From Duncaniella freteri (lineage in GTDB: Bacteria > Bacteroidota > Bacteroidia > Bacteroidales > Muribaculaceae): DNA of 64,000 bases. Both the position numbers and the translations under genes were made by a program. Under the pieces are notes generated by a model, which did not search any database, was not told the DNA's origin, and was given only the letters and a program-made list of their open reading frames with translations. Shown piece after piece: positions 9,038 to 17,635 of this stretch. The stretch spans positions 1,364,001-1,428,000 of the forward strand of contig NZ_SJSA01000001.1 of NCBI RefSeq assembly GCF_004766125.1. Direction: 5' to 3'. Numbering within the stretch: position 1 is the stretch's first letter; each line of letters opens with the position of its first letter.

Positions 9038-9994
9038 ATGGATATATCAGTAATTGTGCCCCTGTATAACGAGGCTGAGTCGTTGCCCGAGCTTGCGGCG
9101 TGGATCGACCGCGTGATGAAGGATCACGACTTTTCCTATGAGGTGATTTTCGTTGATGACGGTTCAACCGACGATTCATGGGAGGTGATACACCGCCTTG
9201 CCGCCGGGAATCCGGCTCTGCGCGGAGCGTCGTTCCGCCGCAACTACGGCAAGTCGCCCGCCCTGAACACCGGCTTCGGGCTTGCCCAGGGGGATGTGGT
9301 GATCACTATGGATGCCGACCTTCAGGATTCGCCCGACGAGATCCCGGAACTGTACCGTATGATCATGCGCGACGGCTACGACCTGGTGTCGGGCTGGAAG
9401 AAGAAACGTTATGACCCGCTGTCGAAGACCATCCCCACCAAGCTCTTCAATGCAACTGCACGCAAGGTGAGCGGCATAAGGAATCTGCACGATTTCAACT
9501 GCGGGCTTAAGGCTTACCGCAATGAGGTGGTGAAGCATATCGAGGTGTATGGCGACATGCACCGTTACATACCTTATCTGGCAAAGAACGCCGGATACTC
9601 CAGGATAGGAGAGAAGGTGGTGCAGCACCAGGCGAGGAAGTACGGAAAGACCAAATTCGGGCTCGACCGGTTCGTCAACGGCTATCTCGACCTTGCCACG
9701 CTGTGGTTCACCGGGAGGTTCGGCGCGAAGCCCATGCATTTCTTCGGTCTGCTCGGCTCGCTAATGTTCATCGTGGGCTTCATCGCAGTGATGGTGGTGG
9801 GCTTCGGCAAGCTGTATGACATGTATCATGGCAACCATTACATACTTGTCACCGATTCGCCTTATTTCTATCTGTCGCTCGTGATGATGATAATAGGCAC
9901 CATGCTGTTTCTCGCAGGCTTCCTCGGCGAGCTTATAGTGCGCAACTCCCCCTCGCGCAATCATTACGAGATAAAGGATACGCTCGGCGACTAA
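9038..9994 (+). CDS. Family 2 glycosyltransferase, polyprenyl-phosphate type (GtrB/DPM1-like)
   Basis: The 318-residue protein has an N-terminal GT-A fold: ISVIVPLYNEAESL, the nucleotide-binding FVDDGSTDDSW and the metal-binding MDADLQDSPDEI. Two C-terminal membrane helices (about 233-257 and 275-303) follow. This layout is that of enzymes that load a hexose or aminosugar onto undecaprenyl or dolichyl phosphate on the inner face of the membrane (GtrB, ArnC, DPM1). The sugar cannot be inferred. It follows a DUF4199 gene in a conserved Bacteroidales pair. Confidence 0.9.
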   Translation: MDISVIVPLYNEAESLPELAAWIDRVMKDHDFSYEVIFVDDGSTDDSWEVIHRLAAGNPALRGASFRRNYGKSPALNTGFGLAQGDVVITMDADLQDSPDEIPELYRMIMRDGYDLVSGWKKKRYDPLSKTIPTKLFNATARKVSGIRNLHDFNCGLKAYRNEVVKHIEVYGDMHRYIPYLAKNAGYSRIGEKVVQHQARKYGKTKFGLDRFVNGYLDLATLWFTGRFGAKPMHFFGLLGSLMFIVGFIAVMVVGFGKLYDMYHGNHYILVTDSPYFYLSLVMMIIGTMLFLAGFLGELIVRNSPSRNHYEIKDTLGD

Positions 9995-10070
9995 GCGGAC
10001 AGCCCGGCTTTTTTCGTACATAAATAACTCCCGCTCCCTCCTTGTTCATTGTTAAAGACACTAAAGAATC

Positions 10071-10601
10071 ATGAATACATATCCCGAACTTTATAGCCTG
10101 TCGCTCAATCGGTTCTCATGCCGCAGTTATTCTTCTCAGCCTGTGCCCGAGGATGCCATGATGGCTGTGCTCGATGTGGCGAGGCTCGCGCCGTCGGCAT
10201 GCAACCGTCAGCCGTGGATCTTTGTCATAGCTGATACCCCCGACGAGCGTGAGGCTGTGGCGCAGAGCTATGCGCGCGACTGGATCAGGACTGCCCCCGA
10301 GTATATCATCGCATGCGGTGTCCATGACCAGGCATGGCATCGCCCCCACGACGGAAAGGACCATACCGATGTGGACCTCTCTATAGCGATTGAGCATCTG
10401 TGTCTGGCTGCTGCGTCGCTCCATCTCGGCACCTGCTGGGTGTGCAACTTCGATCCCGAAATCATCCGTAGCGCGTTCCGTCTCCCCGAGGGGGTGGAGC
10501 CTGTCGCGATCATCCCCATAGGTTTCCCCGCCGAGGGTGTCTCCGCCCCGGATAAGACCCGCAAGGAGCTGAGCGAGATAGTGAGGCGCGGAAAATTCTG
10601 A
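10071..10601 (+). CDS. Nitroreductase family protein
   Basis: The 176-residue protein matches the compact FMN-dependent nitroreductase fold. It has the N-terminal RFSCRSYSSQPVPED motif that binds the FMN phosphate, LAPSACNRQPW, and a C-terminal GFPAEGVSAPDKTRK. The family reduces nitro or quinone-like compounds with NAD(P)H as dimers; the physiological substrate is unknown. Six bases separate its stop from the TTG start of the next lipoprotein gene, so the two are likely translationally coupled. Confidence 0.9.
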   Translation: MNTYPELYSLSLNRFSCRSYSSQPVPEDAMMAVLDVARLAPSACNRQPWIFVIADTPDEREAVAQSYARDWIRTAPEYIIACGVHDQAWHRPHDGKDHTDVDLSIAIEHLCLAAASLHLGTCWVCNFDPEIIRSAFRLPEGVEPVAIIPIGFPAEGVSAPDKTRKELSEIVRRGKF

Positions 10602-10607
10602 TAAGGT

Positions 10608-11228
10608 TTGAAAGCTCTATTCTACATATTATTGCCGCTTGCCGCGCTGGCAGCCGCGCTGGCGGGATGCAACTCCACCGGATGTACCGACAACCAGAAT
10701 TCGGTGCCTTATGCCGGTTTCTATTCCATGTCGACGAAGGAAAAGGTGGTGATCGACTCCCTTGCCATCTTCGGTGAGGGCGCGCCCAATGATTCTCTGC
10801 TTGTTGATCCTGATGAGAAGGTGTCGGATGTGTATCTGCCGTTCAGGGCAGGAGAGAGTTCCACCACGTTTGTCATCAGGTATATGCAGAAGCATCTTGC
10901 AGCTGCCGGTGTGCAGGACCGCGTGACGTTCTATTATGAGTCGACCCCTTATTTCGCTTCCGAGGAGTGCGGGGCTATGTATCATTACCGCATCACTCGT
11001 GTGGCTCACACGTTCCAGATTCTGGATTCGGTAGGGGTGTCCGACTCTCTTGTGACCAATGTCGAGCGCATGACCATCGGGCTGTACTTCCGAGTTTCAG
11101 AGCCTGATCCCGATGAGCCAGACGAACCGGATGGTCCCGACAATCCGGACAACCCCGACAACCCCGCCCCGGATGAGCCCGGAACTGATAACCCTGATGA
11201 TCCGCAGGAGGGGGATGGTGATGAGTAG
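10608..11228 (+). CDS. DUF6452 family lipoprotein
   Basis: The 206-residue protein starts at a TTG, chosen because it yields a lipoprotein signal (KALFYILLPLAALAAALAGC, lipid Cys about residue 21) and no ATG fits. The body has the DUF6452 pattern (CTDNQNSVPYAGFYS near the N terminus and a beta-rich middle). The last 40 residues are a low-complexity Asp/Pro/Glu/Asn tail (PDNPDNPDNP), probably a disordered linker. Its end overlaps the next gene by eight bases (ATGAGTAG), a usual pairing of DUF6452 with DUF6048. Function is unknown; both are probably outer-envelope proteins. Confidence 0.8.
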   Translation: MKALFYILLPLAALAAALAGCNSTGCTDNQNSVPYAGFYSMSTKEKVVIDSLAIFGEGAPNDSLLVDPDEKVSDVYLPFRAGESSTTFVIRYMQKHLAAAGVQDRVTFYYESTPYFASEECGAMYHYRITRVAHTFQILDSVGVSDSLVTNVERMTIGLYFRVSEPDPDEPDEPDGPDNPDNPDNPAPDEPGTDNPDDPQEGDGDE

Positions 11229-12108
11229 GTCGATCCTTGCCCTTATTACAGTCCTTGTGCTCAGTGTGTTCTCGGTTAACGCACAGCGCAGGGTGACTCC
11301 GGTGACCCCGCGTGACCCCGGGGCGGCTCCTGTGATTCCGGATGTGAAGAAGCCCATTGACCCCTCGCGCCTGGTGACCACCACCGATGCCCAGGGCAAC
11401 ACTGTGACAGTCGACACCGTCACCGGTCTCGAATATGTCGATTCAACTCTGCTCAAGGCTCCTCCCAAGATGGAGTATCCGCTGCTTCACGAGGTGGTGG
11501 CGGGTGTCAATGTGTGGGACCCTCTGATGCGTGCCCTCGGTCAGAAGTACGGATTGGGGGATGTGTGGGGCGAACTTAGCCTGCACAACCGCTATTTCCC
11601 GTTTTTTGCAATAGGTCTCGGCAATTGCAACGACACTCCTGCCGATAAGAACTATACTTTCAAGACCCCCATTGCTCCGTATTTCAAGCTCGGCGCGTCC
11701 TACAATTTCCTCTACAACTCCAACCCCGACTATAAGTTGCAGATGGGTCTGCGCTATGGGTTCTCCACATATAAGTGGAGTGTGCTCGACGCCACGGTCG
11801 ACGAGGGATACTGGGGTGAGCCTTCCAGGTTCTCACTCAACGATCTGAGCCACACGGCAGGATACCTTGAGGTGACATTCGGCATTAAGGTGAACATCGC
11901 CGGTAACTTTTCGGCGGGATGGACGCTCGTGTACCATTCGGTGCTCCACGAGTCGAAGTCACCTTACGGACAACCCATGTATATCCCCGGCTACGGTAAG
12001 CGCAACGGCGCGTTCACGGCTAATTTCTCCGTAATGTACACTATCCCCATAAACAAAAAGCCTGTCGCCGAGGTTACAGAAGAAAAGGGGGCACCGTCGG
12101 GCTACTGA
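11221..12108 (+). CDS. DUF6048 family exported protein
   Basis: The chosen start is the ATG at 11221, which overlaps the previous stop and gives a signal peptide ending FSVNAQ; an ATG two codons upstream is the alternative. The mature protein of about 275 residues begins with a Pro/Thr-rich segment and continues as an alternating aromatic beta-barrel-like region (YNFLYNSNPDYKLQMGLRYG) ending in NFSVMYTIPI, consistent with an outer-membrane barrel. DUF6048 has no known function and typically follows DUF6452. phoH follows 45 bases later without a visible terminator. Confidence 0.8.
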   Translation: MSRSILALITVLVLSVFSVNAQRRVTPVTPRDPGAAPVIPDVKKPIDPSRLVTTTDAQGNTVTVDTVTGLEYVDSTLLKAPPKMEYPLLHEVVAGVNVWDPLMRALGQKYGLGDVWGELSLHNRYFPFFAIGLGNCNDTPADKNYTFKTPIAPYFKLGASYNFLYNSNPDYKLQMGLRYGFSTYKWSVLDATVDEGYWGEPSRFSLNDLSHTAGYLEVTFGIKVNIAGNFSAGWTLVYHSVLHESKSPYGQPMYIPGYGKRNGAFTANFSVMYTIPINKKPVAEVTEEKGAPSGY

Positions 12109-12153
12109 CGGTGACGCCTCGGAGTCCTCACCCTTTCATCACCAGATATATTT

Positions 12154-13125
12154 ATGATAGAGAGAATTGTAATCATCGATAATGTTGACCCTGTCAGTTT
12201 CTATGGTGTCAACAACAGCAATATGCATCTCATACGCAACCTCTTCCCTAAGCTGCGCATGGCGGCTCGCGGTTCGGTGATAAAGGTGATAGGCGACGAT
12301 GCCGAGACAGCCGAGTTCGAAAGGAAGATCAAGGAGCTGGAGGAGTATTGCTCCCGATTCAACAAGCTTACCGAGGAGGTGATTCTCGATATTGTGAAGG
12401 GCAATGCCCCTTCCGAACCGAAGCAGGACGATGTGATCATCTACGGCATAAACGGCAAGGCTATATCTCCGCGCAATGCCAATCAGGCTCTTCTGGTAAA
12501 GGCGTTCAGGGAGAACGACCTGACGTTTGCGCTCGGTCCGGCAGGCACAGGAAAGACCTATATAGCGATAGCCCTTGCCGTTAAGGCTCTTAAGAACAAG
12601 GAGGTGCGCAAGATCATCCTGTCGCGTCCCGCTGTGGAGGCTGGCGAGAAGCTCGGGTTCCTGCCCGGCGACATGAAGGACAAGATCGACCCCTATCTCC
12701 AGCCGCTCTATGATGCGCTTGAGGACATGATCCCGGCGGTCAAGCTCAAGGAGTATATGGAGACCAATGTGATACAGATAGCCCCGCTGGCATTCATGCG
12801 GGGCAGGACTCTCAATGATGCGGTGATCGTGCTCGATGAGGCGCAGAACACCACTGTGCACCAGATAAAAATGTTCCTCACCCGCCTTGGCATGAATGCC
12901 AAGATGATAATCACCGGCGATGCCACGCAGATCGACCTTCCGCGTTCGGTGCAGTCGGGGCTCGTGCAGGCTCTCCACATCCTCAGGGGGGTGCCGGGCA
13001 TAGGAAGAGTGGAGTTCGGGAAGAAGGACATTGTGCGCCACTCGCTCGTGCAGCGCATAGTCGAGGCATACGAACGCCACGATAAGGAGGAGATGAAGTC
13101 TCACCCCGAGCAGATGACGGAGTAG
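12154..13125 (+). CDS. phoH: PhoH family ATPase
   Basis: A 323-residue cytosolic protein with Walker A GPAGTGKT at residues 128-135, Walker B VIVLDEAQNT about 100 residues later, and the family motifs LTFALGPAG, SRPAVEAGEKLGFLPG and ITGDATQIDLP. The small N-terminal domain is typical of PhoL-type members. PhoH proteins are nucleotidases or helicase-like and are linked with RNA metabolism and ribosome maturation, but the exact role is not settled. It is the last gene of a plus-strand block and faces the M13 peptidase gene across a repeat-containing gap. Confidence 0.93.
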   Translation: MIERIVIIDNVDPVSFYGVNNSNMHLIRNLFPKLRMAARGSVIKVIGDDAETAEFERKIKELEEYCSRFNKLTEEVILDIVKGNAPSEPKQDDVIIYGINGKAISPRNANQALLVKAFRENDLTFALGPAGTGKTYIAIALAVKALKNKEVRKIILSRPAVEAGEKLGFLPGDMKDKIDPYLQPLYDALEDMIPAVKLKEYMETNVIQIAPLAFMRGRTLNDAVIVLDEAQNTTVHQIKMFLTRLGMNAKMIITGDATQIDLPRSVQSGLVQALHILRGVPGIGRVEFGKKDIVRHSLVQRIVEAYERHDKEEMKSHPEQMTE

Positions 13126-13132
13126 ATTTTAA

Positions 13133-13276
13133 GACCGGAGGACCGGAGGACCAGAGGGTTAAAAAGACAGAAGAACAGGAGAACTTTTTATAGGACCACC
13201 CATATAAGATAGGTTTTTAAACCTATAGATATATGGTGCTTTGGTCCTATAAAAAGTTCTCCTGTTCTTCTGTCTT
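13133..13276. repeat. 8-bp-period repeat with perfect 35-bp inverted arms
   Basis: The left side reads as consecutive octamers GACCGGAG, GACCGGAG, GACCAGAG (13133-13156), then a 9-base break, then GACAGAAG, AACAGGAG (13166-13181). From 13164 to 13198 the sequence is the exact reverse complement of 13242-13276, a 35-bp stem around a 43-base loop. The loop holds a second small stem, ATAGGTTT/AAACCTAT (13209-13226). The element fills the space between convergent phoH and the M13 peptidase gene and probably serves as a two-way transcript end. It belongs to the same family as the arrays at 17636, 24824 and 43066. Confidence 0.85.
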
Positions 13277-13309
13277 TACCTTTTTCCGGTAAAGGTGTGT
13301 GGCGTCGTT

Positions 13310-15355
13310 TTACCAGATGATCACGCGCTCTGATTCGGGGCGGAACATGGGATCGCTTTCAGTGATGCCGAATGCCTCGAAGAAGGGGGCGATGTTGCGC
13401 AGGGTGACGTTGACGCGGTTTATGCCGAGCGAGTGTACGTCGCCTGTGGTGAGCGAGCGTATCTCTTCGGGGCGGATGTTGGTTGCCCAGAGGTTGGCAT
13501 AGTTCATATAGAATACCTGGGCGGGTGAGAATCCGTCGATGTTGGCTTCGGGGGAGTTGATGTCGACACCTTTCTTCTCCTGCGAGTCGAGGAAGGCTGT
13601 CATGGCAACGCGGAGTCCGCCCTGGTCGGCTATGTTCTCGCCGAGGGTATAGGTGCCGTTAGCCTTGAGTCCGGGGAGCACCTCCACCTCGTCGAACTGG
13701 GCGATGAGACCCTTGGTCTTCTCTTCGAATTTGGCGAGGTCCTCGGGGGTCCACCAGTTGGTCATGTTGCCGTTGGCATCGAAGTTGCGTCCCTGGTCGT
13801 CGAATCCGTGGGTCATCTCGTGGCCTATCACCACGCCGATGCCACCGTAGTTCTCAGCGTCGGATGCGTTGGGGTCGAAGAAGGGTGCCTGGAGGATTGC
13901 TGCGGGGAACACGATCTCGTTGGCGAGGGGGTTGTAGTAGGCGTTGACTGTCTGAGGTGTCATTCCCCACTCAGTGCGGTCGACAGGCTTGCCCCACTTG
14001 GAGTAGGTCTCGCGCTGGTGCCACATGCTTGCGTTGTGCATGTTCTCGTAGTAGGACAGGCTGGGGTCGATCTCCATTGAGGAGTAGTCCTTCCACTTGT
14101 CGGGGTATCCGATCTTTACGGTGAAGGCTGCGAGCTTCTCCTGGGCGCGTGTCTTGGTGGAGTCGCTCATCCAGTCGAGGTTGTCGATGTGCTTTCCGAG
14201 GGCTGTGCGCAGGTTCTCAACGAGTCCGAGCATGTAGTCCTTGGAGGACTGGGGGAAGTATTTCTCGACATAGAGCTGTCCGATGGCTTCGCCGAGGGCA
14301 CCTTCGGTGGCACCGAGGGAGCGTTTCCAGAGAGGACGGAGCTCCTGGACGCCGCTCATTACCTTGTTGAACTCGAAAGATGCCTGGGTGAAGTTGTCGC
14401 TGAGCTTGGATGCGGCCTGGCTCACGTAGTCCCAGAGGTAGTAGTCCTTGATCTCACGGTCGGTGAGGGTGGAGATTAGCTTGGAGCCTGTTGCCACGGT
14501 CTTGGGGTCGGTGACGATGATGGTGTCGGGGGTCTGTATGCCCATTGTCTCCACGAAGAAGCGGTCCCAGTTGACGGCGGGGTATTCAGCCTTGACCTGT
14601 GCGATGGTGCAGGGGTTGTACATCGCGACGATGTCGCGGCTCTCTTCGCGGGTCTTGGTGTCGCGTGCGATGGCTGTCTCGATCTTCATCACGTTGCCGG
14701 TGATGCGGTCGGCATCCTCCTTGGAGTATCCTGCGTTCTGCATCTGTGTGGCGATGAGTGTCTTGTAGGCGTTGCGCACGGCGGTGTTGCGCTCGTCGTC
14801 GAGGAGGTAGTAGTCACGGTCGCCCATGCCGAGCCGGGCACCTGAGACGTACATGGCGTACTTTGTGGAGTTTGCCATATCCTCCATCGGTCCTGCTCCG
14901 AAGAATGGGCTTGCGTAGTTGCCGTGCATCCATATGAAGAGGTCCTCCATTCCTTCGCGCGGGGTGTCCTCGATCTTTTTGAGGTCGGCGAGGATGGGTT
15001 TGGCTCCTTCGGTGTTGCGGCGTGCGGTGTCCATTGCGAGGGAGTATACGGTCCATACCTTGTGGGCTACGGTGCCGGGTTGCGGATCGGTTGATCCGAG
15101 TCCTTCCACGAGGCTGCGCACGCGAGCCTCGCAGGTGTCGTTGATCACATCAAACTGTCCGTAGCGGGCATGTTCGGCGGTGAGGGGGTTTGCCTCGATC
15201 CAGCCTTTGTTGATGCGGTTGTAGAAGTCGTGGCCCGGAGCTATCGTGGTGTCGATGTAGGCTGGGTTGACGCTTGCCAGGTGCTCGGAGTTGCCGCGGC
15301 TGCATGATGATGCTATCGCGGCAAGAGCGATGACGGTGAGAGGTAATGTTTTCAT
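13310..15355 (-). CDS. M13 family metallopeptidase (neprilysin/PepO-like) lipoprotein
   Basis: The 681-residue protein starts at the ATG complement 15353-15355, which gives a lipoprotein signal ending ASSC. An upstream in-frame extension to 15508 overlaps xseB and is rejected. Both M13 zinc motifs are present in the C-terminal third: HEMTHGFDDQG (HExxH) and GENIADQGGLRVA (third ligand Glu). The catalytic-domain sequence NAYYNPLANEIVFPAAILQ precedes them. M13 enzymes cleave short peptides; with a lipid anchor it should act in the periplasm or on the cell surface. It ends the minus-strand adk-xseB-peptidase run, 26 bases after xseB. Confidence 0.95.
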   Translation of the reverse strand: MKTLPLTVIALAAIASSCSRGNSEHLASVNPAYIDTTIAPGHDFYNRINKGWIEANPLTAEHARYGQFDVINDTCEARVRSLVEGLGSTDPQPGTVAHKVWTVYSLAMDTARRNTEGAKPILADLKKIEDTPREGMEDLFIWMHGNYASPFFGAGPMEDMANSTKYAMYVSGARLGMGDRDYYLLDDERNTAVRNAYKTLIATQMQNAGYSKEDADRITGNVMKIETAIARDTKTREESRDIVAMYNPCTIAQVKAEYPAVNWDRFFVETMGIQTPDTIIVTDPKTVATGSKLISTLTDREIKDYYLWDYVSQAASKLSDNFTQASFEFNKVMSGVQELRPLWKRSLGATEGALGEAIGQLYVEKYFPQSSKDYMLGLVENLRTALGKHIDNLDWMSDSTKTRAQEKLAAFTVKIGYPDKWKDYSSMEIDPSLSYYENMHNASMWHQRETYSKWGKPVDRTEWGMTPQTVNAYYNPLANEIVFPAAILQAPFFDPNASDAENYGGIGVVIGHEMTHGFDDQGRNFDANGNMTNWWTPEDLAKFEEKTKGLIAQFDEVEVLPGLKANGTYTLGENIADQGGLRVAMTAFLDSQEKKGVDINSPEANIDGFSPAQVFYMNYANLWATNIRPEEIRSLTTGDVHSLGINRVNVTLRNIAPFFEAFGITESDPMFRPESERVIIW

Positions 15356-15381
15356 TGGTTTCTTATGGTTGATGATTGGAG

Positions 15382-15597
15382 TTATTGCTGCTGAAGGGAT
15401 GCGAGGGTGGCGCGTAGCTGCTCCTCGGTGGCTGTGAGGCGTTGGCGGCACATGTGGAGGAGCTCGGTGGCGCGGCGAGTGTAGTCGGCGAGGCTGTCGA
15501 TGTCGCACTTGTCGCTTTGCATGAGGCGCACGATGTTCTCAAGCTCGTTGATGCTCTGTGAGTACGAGAGCTGCTCGTCGGCGGGGTTGGGTTGCAT
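15382..15597 (-). CDS. xseB: Exodeoxyribonuclease VII small subunit
   Basis: The 71-residue protein matches XseB in length and in the LSYSQSINELENIVRLMQSDKCDIDSL region (written here as the segment at residues 9-35) followed by a helical coiled-coil tail. XseB binds in several copies to XseA and the complex degrades single-stranded DNA from either end. xseA, the catalytic subunit, is usually next to it in Bacteroidales but is not in this window. It lies 26 bases from adk and 26 bases from the peptidase gene in one probable operon. Confidence 0.88.
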   Translation of the reverse strand: MQPNPADEQLSYSQSINELENIVRLMQSDKCDIDSLADYTRRATELLHMCRQRLTATEEQLRATLASLQQQ

Positions 15598-15623
15598 TGT
15601 CGGGGGGATGTGAGGGGGAGGGG

Positions 15624-16193
15624 TTATTGTTCGATTTTTTCCACTATCCGGGTGAATATCTCGTCGATGGAGCCGATTCCGTGTATTGAGCGGTATCTGC
15701 CGTCGCGTATGTAGTATTCACGCAGGGGTGATGTGGTGTTGTGGTATACGTCGAGACGTTTGCGTATGGTGTCGGCGTTGTCGTCGTCGCGTCCGGATAC
15801 TTTGCCGCGCTCGATGAGGCGTGCGGTGAGCACATCGTCGGGGACTTCGAGTCCGATCACAGAGTGGATTTTCTCGCCGCGTTTTTCGAGCATTTCGCTG
15901 AGGGCGTCGGCCTGCGGTATGGTGCGTGGGAATCCGTCGAATATGAATCCTTTGGATGAGGGCATGAGTCGGTCGACTTTGGCTGCGAGTATGCTTACCA
16001 TAAGGTCGTCGGGGATGAGGTTGCCCTTGGATATGTAGGAGTCGGCTATTTTGCCGAGTTCGGTGCCTGCGGCGATCTCGCCACGCAGTACTTCGCCTGT
16101 TGATATGTGAGTGAGACCGTAGCGGTCGATGAGTTTTTCGCTTTGAGTGCCCTTGCCACTGCCCGGGCCTCCAAAAATTACAAGATTAAACAT
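15624..16193 (-). CDS. adk: Adenylate kinase
   Basis: The 189-residue cytosolic enzyme interconverts ATP plus AMP and two ADP. The P-loop GGPGSGKGT is at residues 8-16. THISTGEVLR, FDGFPRTIPQADAL and the LID start GRDDDNADTIRKRL follow. It is the short type without the zinc-finger LID insertion, the usual form in Bacteroidetes. It lies 185 bases downstream of hpt, with a small hairpin in between. Confidence 0.96.
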   Translation of the reverse strand: MFNLVIFGGPGSGKGTQSEKLIDRYGLTHISTGEVLRGEIAAGTELGKIADSYISKGNLIPDDLMVSILAAKVDRLMPSSKGFIFDGFPRTIPQADALSEMLEKRGEKIHSVIGLEVPDDVLTARLIERGKVSGRDDDNADTIRKRLDVYHNTTSPLREYYIRDGRYRSIHGIGSIDEIFTRIVEKIEQ

Positions 16194-16238
16194 TCTACTA
16201 AAAAGCCTATCAGAATGGAAGTTCTATAATTATTGTGT

Positions 16239-16254
16239 CGGGACTCACGTCCCG
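16239..16254. other. Small hairpin between hpt and adk
   Basis: CGGGAC-TCAC-GTCCCG forms a six-base perfect stem in the 185-base hpt-adk gap. Its layout (TCGG start, GC stem, four-base loop) resembles the GC-rich repeats at 17079 and 17846, but the stem sequence differs. The rest of the gap shows nothing recognisable. Confidence 0.35.
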
Positions 16255-16378
16255 GGGTGTTAGATGGCTGAGGAGGGAGAGTGTTTCAGGATTGACGGTT
16301 CCGGTGAGGAGGGTTGGCTGTGAGGGATGATTGCCCGGATGCAGGGAGGGGTGGGGGAGAGGGCCTGCCGGCGGCGGA

Positions 16379-16915
16379 TCATTCGTCGAGTACGTAGATG
16401 TCGTTGAGGTTGCGTGCCTTGCCGTCGATGTCGAGTCCGTAGCCGATGATGAATTTTTTGGGTATCTCGAAGCCGACGTAGTCGGGGGTCACTGGTACCT
16501 GGAGTGCTTCGGGCTTGAAGAGGAGTGTGGCTATCCGTACTGACGAGGGGTTCATTGCCTTGATGTCGGCCTGGAGGCGGGTCATGGTGTGTCCGGTGTC
16601 GATGATGTCCTCGATAATGATAACATCACGTCCGGAGATGTCCTCGGAGAGCCCCATTATCTGTTTTACGGAGCCTGTCGATGATGTGCCTTCGTAGCTT
16701 TTGAGGCGTATGAAGGTGATCTCGGCGTCGATGTCGATGGCGCGGAAGAGGTCGAGCGCGAACGGTGCCGCTCCGTTGAGCACACATACGAGTAGCGGGT
16801 AGCTGTCGGTGTAGTCGGCGGATATGGCTTTGCCAAGGGTGGCTACACGCTGGCGTATTTCTTCATTTTCGATGAAGGGACGGAATGTGAGTCCCTGGTA
16901 GGTCTTACGTTTCAT
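16379..16915 (-). CDS. hpt: Hypoxanthine phosphoribosyltransferase
   Basis: The 178-residue enzyme salvages hypoxanthine (and usually guanine) by transfer onto PRPP. The PRPP-binding motif VIIIEDIIDTGHTM is clear, and RLKSYEGTSSTG and KFIIGYGLDIDGKARNL fit the family. The start is the ATG complement 16913-16915, right behind a well-formed promoter; a longer in-frame extension to 17206 runs through that promoter and the tpx terminator and is rejected. It likely heads the hpt-adk-xseB-peptidase transcript. Confidence 0.94.
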   Translation of the reverse strand: MKRKTYQGLTFRPFIENEEIRQRVATLGKAISADYTDSYPLLVCVLNGAAPFALDLFRAIDIDAEITFIRLKSYEGTSSTGSVKQIMGLSEDISGRDVIIIEDIIDTGHTMTRLQADIKAMNPSSVRIATLLFKPEALQVPVTPDYVGFEIPKKFIIGYGLDIDGKARNLNDIYVLDE

Positions 16916-16932
16916 TTTGGCAACTTTGGGTG

Positions 16933-16963
16933 CAAAGTTACTAAAAATGTGTAGTAATGTCAA
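16933..16963 (-). promoter_or_regulatory. Promoter of hpt
   Basis: On the minus strand TTG (16963-16961), 20 bases, then TAACTTTG (16940-16933) match the Bacteroidetes sigma pattern. The start codon follows 17 bases after the -7 box. Confidence 0.75.
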
Positions 16964-16974
16964 TTGTTTTTGCG

Positions 16975-17020
16975 AAAAAAAGATTCCAATGTGGCGGGTC
17001 GCCATATTGGAATCTTTTTT
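16975..17020 (-). terminator. Intrinsic terminator after tpx
   Basis: Arms 16976-16996 and 17000-17020 (core GATTCCAAT / ATTGGAATC, one G-T wobble) form a 21-base stem with a three-base loop. It is flanked by an A-run and a T-run, so it can act in both directions. It separates tpx from the hpt promoter. Confidence 0.8.
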
Positions 17021-17070
17021 ATGGTGTTTTTTTGTTTTGGATGTTTGTTGTGTTTCTGTCGGTGTTTGCG

Positions 17071-17101
17071 TCGGTACCGGCGGGGGCGCGCCCCGCCCTA
17101 C
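17071..17101. repeat. GC-rich hairpin repeat, copy 1
   Basis: The stem GGCGGGG/CCCCGCC (17079-17085 and 17091-17097) is embedded in TCGGTACCGGCGGGGGCG and ends in CCCTA, which contains the tpx stop codon. A close relative in the same orientation lies at 17834-17870 on the other side of tpx. Confidence 0.75.
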
Positions 17102-17601
17102 TTTTGGAGGGCTTTCAGTGCTGCGGCGTAGTCGGGCTCGCTGGTGATTTCGTGGACGAGGTCGCGGTAGATGACGCGGCGGTTTTCGTCGAGGATGAGG
17201 ACGCATCGGGTGAGGAGTCCTGCGAGGGGTCCGTCAACGAGCTGTAGTCCGTATTTCTGCCCGAAGAGTGGTGAGCGGAATGCTGATCCGAAGATTACGT
17301 TGTCGATGCCTTCGATGGTGCAGAACCGTCCCATTGCGAAGGGGAGGTCCATGGATACGCATATGATGGCTACGTTGTCGAGGCTGGCTGCTTCCTGGTT
17401 GAAGCGTCGCACGGAGGTGGCGCATACCGGTGTGTCGAGGCTCGGGAAGATGTTGAGGACTACGCGTTTGTCGGCGAAGTCGGAGCATAGTATCTGTGAG
17501 AGGTCGGGTGCGGTGAGGTGGTAGCATGGTGCTGTCTCGCCTATGCCGGGGACTGTGCCGCATGTGTGGCAGGGTGTTCCTTTGAAGAGTACGGTTTCCA
17601 T
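17098..17601 (-). CDS. tpx: Thiol peroxidase
   Basis: The 167-residue atypical 2-Cys peroxiredoxin reduces peroxides using thioredoxin. The peroxidatic cysteine is Cys60 in SLDTPVCATSVRRFN and the resolving cysteine is Cys94 in GRFCTIEGID, matching the family spacing. Unusually, the N terminus adds a CHTC motif (Cys11, Cys14), and Cys26 stands where most relatives have Asp in the APDF motif. The gene stands alone between two GC-rich hairpin repeats, with an octamer-repeat array upstream. No promoter match was found upstream. Confidence 0.95.
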   Translation of the reverse strand: METVLFKGTPCHTCGTVPGIGETAPCYHLTAPDLSQILCSDFADKRVVLNIFPSLDTPVCATSVRRFNQEAASLDNVAIICVSMDLPFAMGRFCTIEGIDNVIFGSAFRSPLFGQKYGLQLVDGPLAGLLTRCVLILDENRRVIYRDLVHEITSEPDYAAALKALQK

Positions 17602-17635
17602 ATTTTGTTAGTTTTTATGAGTGTAATTTATTTTG

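Noticed and set aside
16916..17206. N-terminal extension of hypoxanthine phosphoribosyltransferase
   Set aside because: It would be read through the hpt promoter, the tpx terminator and the end of tpx.
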